Source: CAITWF01 sp038231575 (lineage in GTDB: Bacteria > Verrucomicrobiota > Verrucomicrobiia > Opitutales > Opitutaceae). Taken from it: 64,000 nucleotides of DNA. The position numbers and the translations under genes are program-made. Of this stretch, positions 9,083-21,549 are shown in pieces. How positions within the stretch are numbered: the stretch's first letter is position 1; each line of letters begins with the position of its first letter. The stretch is from the NCBI GenBank assembly GCA_038231575.1, contig JBBRLB010000004.1:15206-79205 (forward strand). The letters run 5' to 3'. The notes under the pieces were generated by a model. The model was not told the DNA's origin and did not search any database. It saw only the letters and a program-made list of their open reading frames with translations.

Positions 9083-9273
9083 TGGCCGCAAAGAGGCACA
9101 AAAGTCGCAAAAATAATCTTCGGGCGAGGAAAGTCAGAGGCTGCTGGCTGTAGCGGTCGTCGATGACCGCCGTTGAAAAATCACACGGCCTTCGTTCGGT
9201 GGTCATCGACCGCCGCGACCCAAGACCGGCAGCCGCCGTTTCTTTTTGCGCTTCTGGCGCCTTTTTGCGGCCA
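9083..9273. repeat. Long palindromic interspersed repeat (copy A) with a nested REP-like pair
   Basis: The outer arms are TGGCCGCAAAGAGGCAC at 9083 and GCGCCTTTTTGCGGCCA ending at 9273, matching copies at 13383, 30541 and 42188. Inside lies GTAGCGGTCGTCGATGACCG (from 9150) and an inverted relative, TGGTCATCGACCGCCGCGAC (about 9202-9221). The whole 220-bp gap between the divergent esterase and rsuA genes is therefore mostly repeat, leaving little room for conventional promoters. Confidence 0.65.
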
Positions 9274-9283
9274 TTCCGTTTTC

Positions 9284-9979
9284 ATGCGCCGCCTCGATCA
9301 ACTTCTCGCCAACCTCGGCTACTGCAGCCGCCGCGAAGCGCGCGACTGGGTGGCGAGCGGCGCGGTGACCGTGCGCGGCGAGATCGCGGACGATTTCAGC
9401 GCGAAGGCAAATGCCGCCGACGTCACCGTCGATGGTCAACCCCTCGATCATCCGGACGGGTTGCTGTTGCTGCTCCACAAGCCCCTCGGCCTCGTCTGCT
9501 CGCACGAACTGCGCGAGGGTCCGAATGTTTACTCGCTGCTCCCGGAGCGCTGGCGCCGCCGCAACCCGATCGTCACGAGCGTGGGCCGGCTCGACAAGGA
9601 CACGAGCGGCTTGTTGCTGCTCACTGATCTTTCGCCGCTGGTGCACCGGCTGACCTCACCGAAACACAAGGTGCCGAAAATTTATCGCGCGACCGTCGAT
9701 CGCGATCTCACGCCGGAGTTGGTCCCACTGTTCGCAAGCGGCACGATCATGCTCGAAGACGAAAAGGCGCCGTGCGCGCCGGCGGAACTGAAAATCATTT
9801 CGCCGCGCGAAGCCGAGGTCACGCTCACCGAGGGAAAATATCATCAGGTGCGACGGATGTTCGCGAGCGCTAGCGGCGCGACGGTGCTGACCCTGCACCG
9901 CGAAAAATTCGGTGCGCTCGACCTCGGCGATCTCGCGCCGGGGACGTGCCGCGAGTTGCCGCTGAATACATTCGATTGA
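9284..9979 (+). CDS. rsuA: RsuA-type 16S rRNA pseudouridine synthase
   Basis: A 231-residue protein starting at the ATG followed by RRLDQLLANLGYCSRREA, the standard opening of an S4 RNA-binding domain (residues 1-60). The catalytic core has GRLDKDTSGLLLLTD with catalytic Asp104, and the C-terminal motif EGKYHQVRRMFA. The spacing and the FASGTIMLEDE segment are closer to RsuA (E. coli 16S U516) than to RluB or RluF, but the exact rRNA target is inferred. YhbY, another ribosome-associated RNA-binding protein, follows on the same strand. Confidence 0.85.
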   Translation: MRRLDQLLANLGYCSRREARDWVASGAVTVRGEIADDFSAKANAADVTVDGQPLDHPDGLLLLLHKPLGLVCSHELREGPNVYSLLPERWRRRNPIVTSVGRLDKDTSGLLLLTDLSPLVHRLTSPKHKVPKIYRATVDRDLTPELVPLFASGTIMLEDEKAPCAPAELKIISPREAEVTLTEGKYHQVRRMFASASGATVLTLHREKFGALDLGDLAPGTCRELPLNTFD

Positions 9980-10028
9980 CCTCCTTCGCCCGCGCATCAC
10001 GAGCCGGAGCGCAAATAAAGGCCTTTTC

Positions 10029-10046
10029 ATTCGCGGCGATTCGCGT
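10029..10046 (+). repeat. 18-bp repeat shared with 62957-62974
   Basis: ATTCGCGGCGATTCGCGT lies 17 bp upstream of the yhbY start and is followed by a third ATTCGCG. The same 18 bp occur in reverse complement at 62957-62974, with partly similar flanks. It is probably part of another dispersed family. Confidence 0.45.
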
Positions 10047-10062
10047 CATTCGCGGGCTATCT

Positions 10063-10404
10063 ATGTATGACTTCCCACTCACCGGCGCGCAGAAATCCTT
10101 TCTCCGTGGCCTCGGCCAGCATCTCGAGCCGGCGCTCAAGCTCGGCAAGGGCGGGCTCACGCCGGAATTCCTGAAGGAACTGCAAAAGCAGCTCCGCGCG
10201 CACGAACTCCTGAAGCTGCGTTTCCTCGGTGCCGAACGCGCCGAGCGCGCCGAGCTCTGCGGGCAGGTCGCCGACCAAGGGCGCTGCATCTGCGTGGGCG
10301 CAGTCGGGCACACGGCCTTGTTTTACCGGCAAAATCCGGAGCCGAAGGAACGCCGCGTGGCGCTCCCGGAAACAAAAACGCCGCCTGAAACCGGAGCGGC
10401 GTGA
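10063..10404 (+). CDS. yhbY: YhbY family (CRM domain) RNA-binding protein
   Basis: A 113-residue protein. The ATG beginning MYDFPLTGAQKSFLRGLGQH is chosen because the CRM domain starts here and upstream codons resemble non-coding repeat DNA. The domain shows LKLGKGGLTPEFLKEL, HELLKLRFL and a final GHTALFYRQ strand, all typical of CRS1-YhbY proteins that bind pre-50S ribosomal RNA. The last 18 or so residues are a charged tail. It is convergent with the PQQ-propeller gene, with a hairpin in the 30-bp gap. Confidence 0.88.
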   Translation: MYDFPLTGAQKSFLRGLGQHLEPALKLGKGGLTPEFLKELQKQLRAHELLKLRFLGAERAERAELCGQVADQGRCICVGAVGHTALFYRQNPEPKERRVALPETKTPPETGAA

Positions 10405-10408
10405 GGCC

Positions 10409-10429
10409 GGTCAGGTCGGAGGCCTGACC
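10409..10429. terminator. Hairpin between convergent genes (possible bidirectional terminator)
   Basis: Stem GGTCAGG (10409-10415) pairs with CCTGACC (10423-10429) around a 7-base loop. It lies between the yhbY stop and the end of the convergent propeller gene. There is no strong T-run, so it may instead be a small palindromic repeat. Confidence 0.4.
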
Positions 10430-10434
10430 AACGT

Positions 10435-12216
10435 TCAGAACTGATAGGCGACGACCGAGTCCTTGCCCGCGAAGTGAAAGATGCGGTTCGCCTGCTCGTC
10501 GACGGTGTAGTTCGGCTCCTTTTCCTTGAGCACGAGCTGGCGATCGGTTTCGCCGGTGGTGAGGTTTACCCCGACGATCCCGATGTCCTTGTCCACTTTC
10601 GTGAGAATGTAAGAATAGGCTTCGGAGCTCTTCGATCCGCCGGCGCGCTGGGCCGCCTTTTCCGTGTAGCGGTTATAGCTGTCGAGATTGGTGTGAATCG
10701 TGGACACGCCGCTGCTGTAACCGCTGGAGCCGATGCCACCGCTCGCCGCCACCTGCGCATTGCCATAGACGGCCGCGAGCGCGGTCACGGCAAACATCGC
10801 AATGTTGCCCAACGCTTCGCTCGGCGCCGCGTAGAAAAGCGACCAGTTCGACGTCTTCGTCTGCGGATCGAAACCGAGGAGGTGTTGCTTGCCTTGCACG
10901 ACCACCCGGCCGTTGGCGAAGCTCACCGCGACGGGCACGTCGAGCAACGCCTTGTTGGCCGAAATGCTCGCCTTCACCAGGCCGCTCACGCCGCCGAGCG
11001 CACCGAGGCCGATCTTCGCGACCGAGCCGGCGCCCATTTTTTTCTTAAACTCGATCGGCACCTTGAAGGCCTCGATCGGCGTCGCGGCCGCGGTGTCGAT
11101 GCCGTAAACGTTCGCGCCGTCGGCAAACACCACCGTCTTGCTCGAATCGACCACGACGAGGTTCGTGATGCCTGCCTTCGCTTTGTCGAAATGGTAAAGT
11201 GATTTGCCGTCCGCCGGATCGAGCACGACGACGCCGAGCGGCTCGCGCAGCGCAGCGGTCTTGCCGTCGGAAAAATTGCCGCCGTAGCGCGAAAAGATTT
11301 TGCCGCCGACGATTTCGAGCTGGGCGACGAGCGCGTTGTCGCGCGCCTTGAAGAGGCCCGCGTATTCCGAGATGCGATCGCTCTTCCAAATCGTCGCGCC
11401 CGTCTGGCGATCGATCGCGTAAACGCTGCCACCCCCGCCGCCGTAGATGCGATCGCCGTCGATGCGCAGGGGCGCGTAAGCCTTCTTCAGGCCCTTGGCC
11501 CCGGAGGGAAATTCCACGCCCCACTTCACCGCGCCGCTCGTGAGATCGACGCAGTGCACGCCGAGGTAGCCGAGATACATCTGATCGCCGTTGAACACCG
11601 GCTCATGATAACCCGAAAGATCCATCGTCGGGATCCAGCGGCCGCTGTTGTCGGCCATGTGCAGCGGAATGCCGCCGCTCTTGGTGAACTTCGTGGACCA
11701 TTTCGGCGCGCCCGTCTCGAGATCGTGCGCGTTGAGATAGATGCCAGGATCGTTTCCGTCCGCGGTCTGCACGACGAAGATGACGAGGTTCTTCGCGGGC
11801 ACGGGGATTGAGTCGAGATACTGGCCGAGGATTTGCGGCGTGGTCCAGCGTTGTTCACCCGTGAAGTAATCGATCGCGGTGAACGTGACCTTGCTGTTCA
11901 TCATCCCGTCGTAGGTGTTGCAGATGAGCAGCGGCGTGCCGAGGACGTCGACCGCGTTGCGCGGATTGGTCTTCTTGTATTCGGCGTGCGACCAAAGTTG
12001 CTTACCGGAGTCGGGATCGAAGGAGACGATCGCGTCGTCGGTGCCGACGAGCAGCGTGCCGAGTTCGGTGAGTTTGTGCCATTTGGCTTCGCCGGGGAGC
12101 TTGGCGGTCCAGAGCTGTTTGGCGGCGCTGGCGGCATGCGCGCGTGGAGCGGCGCCGAGGAACCAAACGAAAAGGCCGAGCACGAGCCAGCCGCGGAAAT
12201 GACGAGACGTTTTCAT
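10435..12216 (-). CDS. Exported PQQ-type beta-propeller protein
   Basis: A 593-residue protein starting at the ATG followed by KTSRHFRGWLVLGLF, which gives a clean signal peptide ending PRAHA. The body is an outer-membrane BamB/PQQ-dehydrogenase-like beta-propeller with repeats such as TELGTLLVGTDDAIVSFDPD, GGSVYAIDRQTGATIWKSD and GVVVLDPADGKSLYHFDKA. No heme motif and no clear catalytic Asp or Cys-Cys pair is seen, so it may be a binding or scaffolding propeller. A hydrophobic Gly/Ala-rich insertion (about residues 410-425 and 485-505) interrupts the blades. It is divergent from the dehydratase gene, and a TACGCAG dyad lies between the two. Confidence 0.7.
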   Translation of the reverse strand: MKTSRHFRGWLVLGLFVWFLGAAPRAHAASAAKQLWTAKLPGEAKWHKLTELGTLLVGTDDAIVSFDPDSGKQLWSHAEYKKTNPRNAVDVLGTPLLICNTYDGMMNSKVTFTAIDYFTGEQRWTTPQILGQYLDSIPVPAKNLVIFVVQTADGNDPGIYLNAHDLETGAPKWSTKFTKSGGIPLHMADNSGRWIPTMDLSGYHEPVFNGDQMYLGYLGVHCVDLTSGAVKWGVEFPSGAKGLKKAYAPLRIDGDRIYGGGGGSVYAIDRQTGATIWKSDRISEYAGLFKARDNALVAQLEIVGGKIFSRYGGNFSDGKTAALREPLGVVVLDPADGKSLYHFDKAKAGITNLVVVDSSKTVVFADGANVYGIDTAAATPIEAFKVPIEFKKKMGAGSVAKIGLGALGGVSGLVKASISANKALLDVPVAVSFANGRVVVQGKQHLLGFDPQTKTSNWSLFYAAPSEALGNIAMFAVTALAAVYGNAQVAASGGIGSSGYSSGVSTIHTNLDSYNRYTEKAAQRAGGSKSSEAYSYILTKVDKDIGIVGVNLTTGETDRQLVLKEKEPNYTVDEQANRIFHFAGKDSVVAYQF

Positions 12217-12281
12217 AGGCAAAGGAGGAACAAGGTGAGCTGAAGCGCCGGAAGTTTCGCAGAAACCCGCGGCGCGCGGAA

Positions 12282-12297
12282 TACGCAGACCTGCGTA
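12282..12297. promoter_or_regulatory. Dyad TACGCAG-AC-CTGCGTA, candidate operator
   Basis: A perfect 7-bp inverted repeat with a 2-bp centre lies in the 180-bp region between the divergent propeller gene (start 12216) and dehydratase gene (start 12397). A near copy with two mismatches in the second half-site lies at 21497-21512, just after the LuxR-type response-regulator gene. The size and symmetry suit a dimeric helix-turn-helix protein. No binding protein is proven. Confidence 0.45.
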
Positions 12298-12396
12298 ATC
12301 GATCCCGGTACCCACCGGCACGCTCGCGCGCATTTGCCGTCAGCACAGCCGGGCGCGCGCTTGCGCCTTCGCACACCGCACCTGCACGCTCGCCGC

Positions 12397-13362
12397 ATGT
12401 CACCGCTCCCGAACCTCGCTGAAATCGAAGCCGCCGCCGCGATCGTGCGCCCGGTCGTGCCGGCCACGCCGCAGTTCTCGTGGCCGCTGCTCAACGCCCG
12501 CGCCGGCTGCGAACTTTGGGTGAAACACGAAAACCACACGCCGCTCGGCGCTTTCAAAGTCCGCGGTGGACTCGTCTATTTTCAACGGCTCATGGAGCGT
12601 GAGCCCAGCGTGCGCGGCGTGATCGCCGCCACGCGCGGCAACCACGGCCAATCGGTCGCGTTTGCCGCGCGGCGGTTCGGCCTCCCAGTCGTCATCGTCG
12701 TCCCGCGCGGCAACAGCGTGGAAAAAAACGCCGCGATGCGCGCGCTCGGGGCCGAAATGATCGAGCACGGCGACGATTTTCAAGGCGCGCTCGAACACGC
12801 GAAGGCGCTCGCCGCCCAGCGCGGCCTGCACGCGATGCCGTCCTATCACCACGACCTGGTGTGCGGCGTCGCCGTGTCCGCGCTGGATTTTTTGCGCGGG
12901 GCGCCGCCGCTCGACGTGGTGTATGTGCCGATCGGCATGGGCTCCGGGATCTGCGCGATGATCGCGGCGCGCGACGCACTCGGGTTGAAGACCAAAATCG
13001 TCGGCGTCGCCTCCGACGGCGCACCGGCCATCGCGCTCTCGTTCGACGCGAAACGCCTGATCACGCATCGCGTCACGACACTCCTGTCCGACGGGCTTGC
13101 CTGCTCCACGCCGGATCCCGACGCGCTCGATGTCATCCTGCGCAACGCCGAGCGCATCGGGCGCGTGACCGATGAGGAGGTCGCGGCGGCGATTCGCGCG
13201 TGTTTCGCCGATACGCACAACGTCATCGAGGGCGCCGCCGCTGCGGGCCTCGCCGCCGTCTTGAAAGATCGCGCCGCGCTCGCCGGCCAGCGCGTCGGCC
13301 TCGTGCTCACCGGCGGCAACATCGACACGCCGGTCCTCGCCCGCGTCCTGGCGGCGGCGTGA
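12397..13362 (+). CDS. Threonine/serine dehydratase-like PLP enzyme (fold type II)
   Basis: A 321-residue protein. I prefer the ATG followed by SPLPNLAEIEAAAAIV over an upstream TTG because family homology begins here. The PLP lysine is expected to be Lys54 in PLGAFKVRGG. GNHGQSVAFAAR is the asparagine loop, and GMGSGICAMIA and VLTGGNID correspond to the phosphate-binding and C-terminal motifs. There is no ACT regulatory domain, so it resembles catabolic threonine dehydratase, threo-3-hydroxyaspartate dehydratase or serine racemase rather than full-length IlvA. The product could be 2-oxobutanoate, pyruvate or oxaloacetate depending on the substrate. Confidence 0.8.
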   Translation: MSPLPNLAEIEAAAAIVRPVVPATPQFSWPLLNARAGCELWVKHENHTPLGAFKVRGGLVYFQRLMEREPSVRGVIAATRGNHGQSVAFAARRFGLPVVIVVPRGNSVEKNAAMRALGAEMIEHGDDFQGALEHAKALAAQRGLHAMPSYHHDLVCGVAVSALDFLRGAPPLDVVYVPIGMGSGICAMIAARDALGLKTKIVGVASDGAPAIALSFDAKRLITHRVTTLLSDGLACSTPDPDALDVILRNAERIGRVTDEEVAAAIRACFADTHNVIEGAAAAGLAAVLKDRAALAGQRVGLVLTGGNIDTPVLARVLAAA

Positions 13363-13382
13363 TTGCAGGCACCGGAAAGATT

Positions 13383-13494
13383 AGCCGCAAAAAGGCGCAA
13401 AAAAATCCGTCCGACGGGCGCAAGATTTCCGCGCGCCGATCGGCGCCTTGGGCGTTTCGATCGCGGTCAAACGCTTTGCGCCCTTTTGCGGCCA
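13383..13494. repeat. Long palindromic interspersed repeat (copy B)
   Basis: The left arm AGCCGCAAAAAGGCGCAAA and right arm TTTGCGCCCTTTTGCGGCCA are near-perfect reverse complements. The centre holds a second palindrome (GCGCCGATCGGCGCC). It lies just downstream of the dehydratase gene and shares its ends with copies A, C and D. Confidence 0.65.
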
Positions 13495-13595
13495 CTCCGT
13501 TCGGGCGGGCATTGACTCCGCGGCGCCTCCCCGCCTCACTCCGCCCGTCGCGGCCGACGCCGCAACCTCGAAACCTCCACCGCCGCACCACGCCT

Positions 13596-13661
13596 ATGAC
13601 TGAGCTTGCTCACAACTCATCTCGCCTGACCACGCCGGTTGCCTCGATCGCGCGCGCGTAA
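13596..13661 (+). CDS. Possible 21-codon leader peptide or small protein
   Basis: An ATG-initiated frame reading MTELAHNSSRLTTPVASIAR plus Ala ends 25 bp before a strong terminator at 13687. The arrangement (short frame, then terminator, then rsgA) resembles an attenuation leader or a self-contained small-protein transcript. There is no run of a single amino acid that would name a regulator. No homologue is recognised, and the frame could be chance. Confidence 0.3.
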   Translation: MTELAHNSSRLTTPVASIARA

Positions 13662-13686
13662 ATCCGCCGCGCATTTCCGAATTCTG

Positions 13687-13714
13687 AAGGCCGCCCGCTG
13701 AGGCGGCCTTTTTT
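13687..13714 (+). terminator. Intrinsic terminator
   Basis: Stem AAGGCCGCC (13687-13695) pairs perfectly with GGCGGCCTT (13702-13710) around loop CGCTGA, followed by a run of T. It is the strongest plus-strand terminator in this gap. It ends whatever transcript reads through 13596-13661, 77 bp before rsgA starts. Confidence 0.8.
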
Positions 13715-13790
13715 GTTTTCTCCCCGCGCGTGCGTCGCGCGTTCCTTCGCTCCGGCACTCATCACTTGTCACTCTTCCTTCGTCACTCCC

Positions 13791-14882
13791 ATGTCTCTCT
13801 CCTCCCTCGGCTGGGATAATTTCTTCTCCGGCCATTTCGCTCCGTTTAGTTCTACTCCCGACGGCTTTGTCCCCGCACGCGTCGCGCTCGAGCATAAGCA
13901 CGCCTACGAACTGCTCGCTGCATCCGGCGAACTCTCCGCCGAATGCACCGGCAAACTTCTCCACGACGCCGCCTCGCGCGCCGACCTGCCCGCTGTCGGC
14001 GATTGGGTCGTCGTGCGCGTGCGACCTGGCGAGTCCCATGCCGGCATCCACGCCGTGCTCCCGCGCAAAACAAAATTCTCCCGCCAGTCCGCGGGCGAGG
14101 CGCGCCACGCCACCGAGCAAATCGTCGCGGCCAACGTCGACGCTGTGTTCCTCGTCACCGCGCTCGACACCAATTACAATCTCCGCCGCATCGAGCGCTA
14201 CCTCGCCGTCGCGTGGGACAGCGGCGCGCAACCCGTCGTGGTCCTCAACAAATCCGATCTGTCCGGCGACCCCGCCGCCGCGCGCGCCGAGGTCGAAGCG
14301 ATCGCGCTGGGCGCGCCCGTCATCGCGTTGAGCGCCGCGTGCGACACCGACCCGGCGCACGCGCTCGCGCCGTGGCTGTCACCGGGCCGCACCGTTGCGT
14401 TGCTCGGCTCTTCCGGCGTCGGCAAAAGCACGCTCATCAACCGCCTCCTCGGCACCGCGCACCAACGCACGTCCGCGATCAGCGAAGCCGTCGGCAAGGG
14501 CCGCCACACGACCACGCACCGCGAGTTGCTCGTCGCGCCCTCCGGCGCGCTCGTGATCGACACGCCCGGCATGCGTGAACTCCAGTTGTGGGACGTCGAC
14601 GCGTCCGCGATCGACGCCGCGTTTGCCGACATCGCCGCGCTCGCGTCGCGCTGCCGCTTCAGCGACTGCACGCACCGCCGTGAACCGGGTTGCGCGATTC
14701 AAGCCGCGCTCGACGACGGTTCGCTCGATTTCGATCACTGGACGAGTTTCCAAAAACTCCAGCGTGAGCAAGCCTACGCCGCGCGTAAGGCCGACCCTCG
14801 ACTTGAGCGCGAGACGAAGACCGCGTGGAAAAAAATCCACAAGGCCGCCCGCCAAATCCATCGGACGAAGCACGGATATTGA
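13791..14882 (+). CDS. rsgA: Ribosome small-subunit biogenesis GTPase RsgA
   Basis: A 363-residue circularly permuted GTPase that assists late 30S maturation. The motif order is diagnostic: the G4 motif NKSDL comes before G1 (GSSGVGKST, residues 206-214), followed by G3 DTPG. An N-terminal OB-fold-like region and the C-terminal zinc knuckle (Cys288, Cys293, His295, Cys301 in CRFSDCTHRREPGC) complete the family architecture. The start is the ATG followed by SLSSLGWDNFFSG. Expression may be independent of upstream genes because a terminator lies just before it. Confidence 0.93.
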   Translation: MSLSSLGWDNFFSGHFAPFSSTPDGFVPARVALEHKHAYELLAASGELSAECTGKLLHDAASRADLPAVGDWVVVRVRPGESHAGIHAVLPRKTKFSRQSAGEARHATEQIVAANVDAVFLVTALDTNYNLRRIERYLAVAWDSGAQPVVVLNKSDLSGDPAAARAEVEAIALGAPVIALSAACDTDPAHALAPWLSPGRTVALLGSSGVGKSTLINRLLGTAHQRTSAISEAVGKGRHTTTHRELLVAPSGALVIDTPGMRELQLWDVDASAIDAAFADIAALASRCRFSDCTHRREPGCAIQAALDDGSLDFDHWTSFQKLQREQAYAARKADPRLERETKTAWKKIHKAARQIHRTKHGY

Positions 14883-14895
14883 AATCTTCTTTTCT

Positions 14896-14922
14896 CGCCC
14901 GCCGAACCGAACCAATCGGGCG
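14896..14922 (+). terminator. Weak hairpin after rsgA
   Basis: CGCCCG (14896-14901) pairs with CGGGCG (14917-14922) 14 bp after the rsgA stop, followed by GGGGTCTATTTTC. It may terminate rsgA ahead of the small secreted-protein gene at 14943. The T-run is poor. Confidence 0.35.
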
Positions 14923-14942
14923 GCGCGGGGTCTATTTTCAAC

Positions 14943-15365
14943 ATGAAAACTACCCTCTTGTCTCGACGTCGGAATGGGCGCGCCGTCCTAGCTATGGTGA
15001 TCTCGCTGGCGGTCGGCCTTGCCTCCGAGATTTCCGCCGCCCCGCCCGAGGGCAAAGGCAAGGGAAACGGGAACGGGAACGGAAACGGTAAACCCGCCGA
15101 CTGGGTGCCGCCCGGTCACCGCCGCGCGCCCGTCGAGGTCGTCGTCAAGACGGCTCCGCCCGCGTTGCGCAAGGAGACGCGGCCCGACCTGCCGTCGCCG
15201 AAGCATGTCTGGGTGGCCGGCTATTGGACTTGGCAGGACGAAGCCTACGCGTGGTCGCCGGGTCTCTGGATGTTGCCGCCCGAGCCGCAAACCGTCTGGG
15301 TCCCGCCCCGCCATGAAGTGCGCAGCGGCGTTACGATTTATATCAGCGGATTCTGGCGGCTGTAA
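14943..15365 (+). CDS. Small exported Trp/Tyr/Pro-rich (YXWGXW-like) protein
   Basis: A 140-residue protein with a signal peptide ending around SEISA, then a low-complexity Gly-Lys/Gly-Asn stretch (KGKGNGNGNGNGK, about residues 38-50). The C-terminal half is rich in aromatic pairs (HVWVAGYWTWQDEAYAWSPG, PGLWMLPPEPQTVWVPPRHE, ending SGFWRL). These resemble the YXWGXW repeats found in small secreted proteins of environmental bacteria. The function is unknown; a cell-envelope or matrix role is a guess. It sits alone between rsgA and the amidohydrolase gene. Confidence 0.6.
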   Translation: MKTTLLSRRRNGRAVLAMVISLAVGLASEISAAPPEGKGKGNGNGNGNGKPADWVPPGHRRAPVEVVVKTAPPALRKETRPDLPSPKHVWVAGYWTWQDEAYAWSPGLWMLPPEPQTVWVPPRHEVRSGVTIYISGFWRL

Positions 15366-15410
15366 CACTCCGGCGTTGCGTGGGGTCGGGCCGGCGGCTA
15401 GCTCACCCCG

Positions 15411-16693
15411 ATGCGTTTACTCTTCGCTTCCTTTGCGGCCGCGTTGTTCGCCGCCGCCGCTTCGCCCACCTCGGCCCGCACGCTGATTTACTGCGGCTCG
15501 CTCCTCGACAGCGTCGCCGACGCACCGAAAAAGGAAATGACCATCATCGTCGACGGCCAGCGCATCGCCGCCGTCGAGAATGGCTACAGCACCGCGGGGG
15601 CCGGCGACAAAATCATCGATCTCAAGAACGCCACCGTCACGCCCGGCTGGATCGATTGCCACGTGCATCTCGATCACCAGAGCTCGCCGACGGCGCTCGT
15701 CGAGGGCTTCCAACTCAACCCCGGCGACTACGCGCTCAACGCCGCGTTCTACGCGAAGAAGACGCTCCTCGCCGGCTTCACTTCCGTCCGCAATCTCGGC
15801 GACAACAGCAATTCCACGCTCGCGCTGCGCCGCGCGATCAACCTCGGCCTGGCCGATGGCCCGCGCGTTTACTCCGCCGGCAAATCGATCGCGACGACCG
15901 GCGGCCACGCCGATCCGACCAATGGCCGCAGCCACGATCTCATGGGCGACCCCGGCCCGGTCGACGGGGTGATCAACGGCCCCGACGAGGCGCGCAAGGC
16001 GGTGCGCCAGCGCTACAAGGACGGCGTCGACGTGATCAAAATTACCGCGACGGGCGGCGTGCTCAGCCAGGCCACAAGCGGCATGGCCCCGCAATTCACG
16101 CCCGAGGAACTCAAGGCGCTGATCGACACCGCGCACGACTACGGCCTCAAGGTCGCCGCGCACGCGCACGGCACCGAGGGCATGAAGCGCGCGATCGCGG
16201 CCGGCATCGATTCGATTGAGCACGGCACGTTCATGACCGACGACATTATCGCGCTCATGAAAGCGCACGGCACGTATTACGTCCCGACGATCAGCGCCGG
16301 CAAATTCGTCGCCGACAAGGCGAAGATTGACGGCTACTTCACGCCGATCGTGCGCCCGAAGGCGGCGCTGATCGGGCCGCTCATCCAGGCGACGTTTCAA
16401 CGCGCTTACCAATCCGGCGTGAAAATCGCGTTCGGCACCGATCAGGGCGTCGCGCCGCACGGCGACAACGCGATGGAATTCGTTTACATGGTCGAGGCCG
16501 GCATGCCGGCGGTCGTGGCGTTCAAGGCGGCGACGATCGAGGCCGCCAAGCTCATCGGCGTCGACAAAGACGTCGGCACGATCGCGGTCGGCAAGTTCGC
16601 CGATCTCGTCGCCGTCCCCGGCGATCCGATCGCCGATATCAAACTCGTCATGAAGCCGAGCTTCGTGATGAAGGGCGGCGTGGTCTACAAACA

Positions 16694-16697
<4 letters not shown>
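15411..16697 (+). CDS. Exported metal-dependent amidohydrolase (imidazolonepropionase/prolidase-like)
   Basis: A 428-residue protein with a signal peptide (about residues 1-23) and the amidohydrolase-superfamily TIM barrel. The visible metal ligands are DCHVHLDH (HxH on strand 1), the probable carboxylated Lys in VDVIKITATGG, HAHG, IEHGTFM and the final Asp in FGTDQGV. This set matches the secreted Xaa-Pro dipeptidase/organophosphate-acid-anhydrolase-like branch that hydrolyses dipeptides or N-acyl amino acids. Its stop overlaps the GTG start of the hybrid kinase by 4 bp, so the two are probably translated together. Confidence 0.82.
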
Positions 16698-20532
<3,835 letters not shown>

Positions 20533-20536
<4 letters not shown>

Positions 20537-21435
20537 TCAAGCCCACGCTGCTCTTCGTCGACGACACCCCCGCCAATCTCGGCGTGGTCTGCGATGCCCT
20601 CCGCCAGGCGGGCGTGCGTGTGCTGCTCGCGGAGAGCGGCCCGGCGGCGCGCGAAGTCCTCGCCCGCCTCACGCCTGATCTCGTGCTGCTCGACGTCGTG
20701 ATGCCCGGCGAAGATGGCTTCGCGGTCTGCGCCTCGCTCCGGGCCAACCCCGCGTGGCGCGATCTGCCGGTGATTTTTCTAACCGCGGTGGATGCGCCCC
20801 AGCAGAAAGTCCGTGCGTTCGAGGCCGGGGCCGTCGACTACGTGACGAAGCCCGTCCACGTGCCCGAGCTCGTCGCGCGTGTGCGGGTGCAGCTCGAGTT
20901 GCGCGCGGCCCGGCATTCGCTCGAGGAGAAAAACGCGGAGCTCGAAGCCGAGGTCGCCATCCGCCTCGACGCCGAGGCCCAACTCGCCACCTCGCTCGAT
21001 CGCGCGGTCGTCGTGCTGGCACGCGACGGCGCACTGCTCTTCGCGACCCGGCTCGCCCACGATCTCATGGCGAAGTTTGACCTCGCCCCCGGTGAGCTGA
21101 CCGCGGCCGCCCGCTTCACCCACAATGACAGTGTGCTCCACGTCCGCCGCTTCACCGAGCCCGGTCGCGACGATCTCGTGATGCTCGCGCTGGAGGAGGA
21201 GCACGCTCCGCCCGGGCCGGCGGCGTTGCTGCCGCTCGGCCTCACGCCGCGCCAAGCCGAAGTCGCGTATTGGGTGGCGCAGGGAAAAACGAATCCCGAG
21301 ATCGCCATCATCCTCGGCGCCAGCCCCCGCACGATCGACAAGCACATGGAGCGCGTCCTCGCGTGTCTCGGCGTCGAAAATCGCGCCACGCTCATCGTCG
21401 CGACCAGCCAGCGGCTCCGCCACGTGCGCGGGTAA
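20533..21435 (+). CDS. Response regulator with LuxR-type DNA-binding domain
   Basis: A 300-residue protein whose ATG overlaps the kinase stop by 4 bp. The receiver domain (residues 5-120) has the phospho-acceptor Asp54 in LVLLDVVMPGEDGF and a late Lys in VDYVTKPVHVPELV. A coiled-coil linker (HSLEEKNAELEAEVAIRLDA) leads to a small PAS-like middle and a C-terminal LuxR/GerE helix-turn-helix (LTPRQAEVAYWVAQGKTNPE and IILGASPRTIDKHMERVL). It is presumably the output of the preceding hybrid kinase through phosphorelay. A TACGCAG dyad lies 61 bp downstream, before the next gene. Confidence 0.88.
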
Positions 21436-21496
21436 GTCCGCCCGATGGACGGGCTGCCGGCCAACGGCCAGGCCGACCGCCATCGAGCCTCCGCCA

Positions 21497-21512
21497 TACG
21501 CAGACCCACGTA
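21497..21512. promoter_or_regulatory. Second TACGCAG dyad, candidate operator for the secreted Ig-like protein gene
   Basis: TACGCAGACCCACGTA is the near copy of the perfect dyad at 12282-12297. It lies 38 bp before the start at 21550. It could be a target of the adjacent LuxR-type regulator or of another protein. Only position and symmetry support this. Confidence 0.35.
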
Positions 21513-21549
21513 ACGACAGGGGGGCGCATCACGGCTATGCTCAGCGCGC

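Noticed and set aside
13590..13720. A T-box or amino-acid riboswitch before rsgA
   Set aside because: There is no T-box consensus, no specifier stem and no alternative antiterminator I can see. Only a simple terminator is supported.
15060..15095. Short tandem repeats (GGGAAC-type) as a possible microsatellite or phase-variable tract
   Set aside because: The units encode the Gly-Asn stretch of the small secreted protein, are few, and are in multiples of three, so frame switching is not expected.
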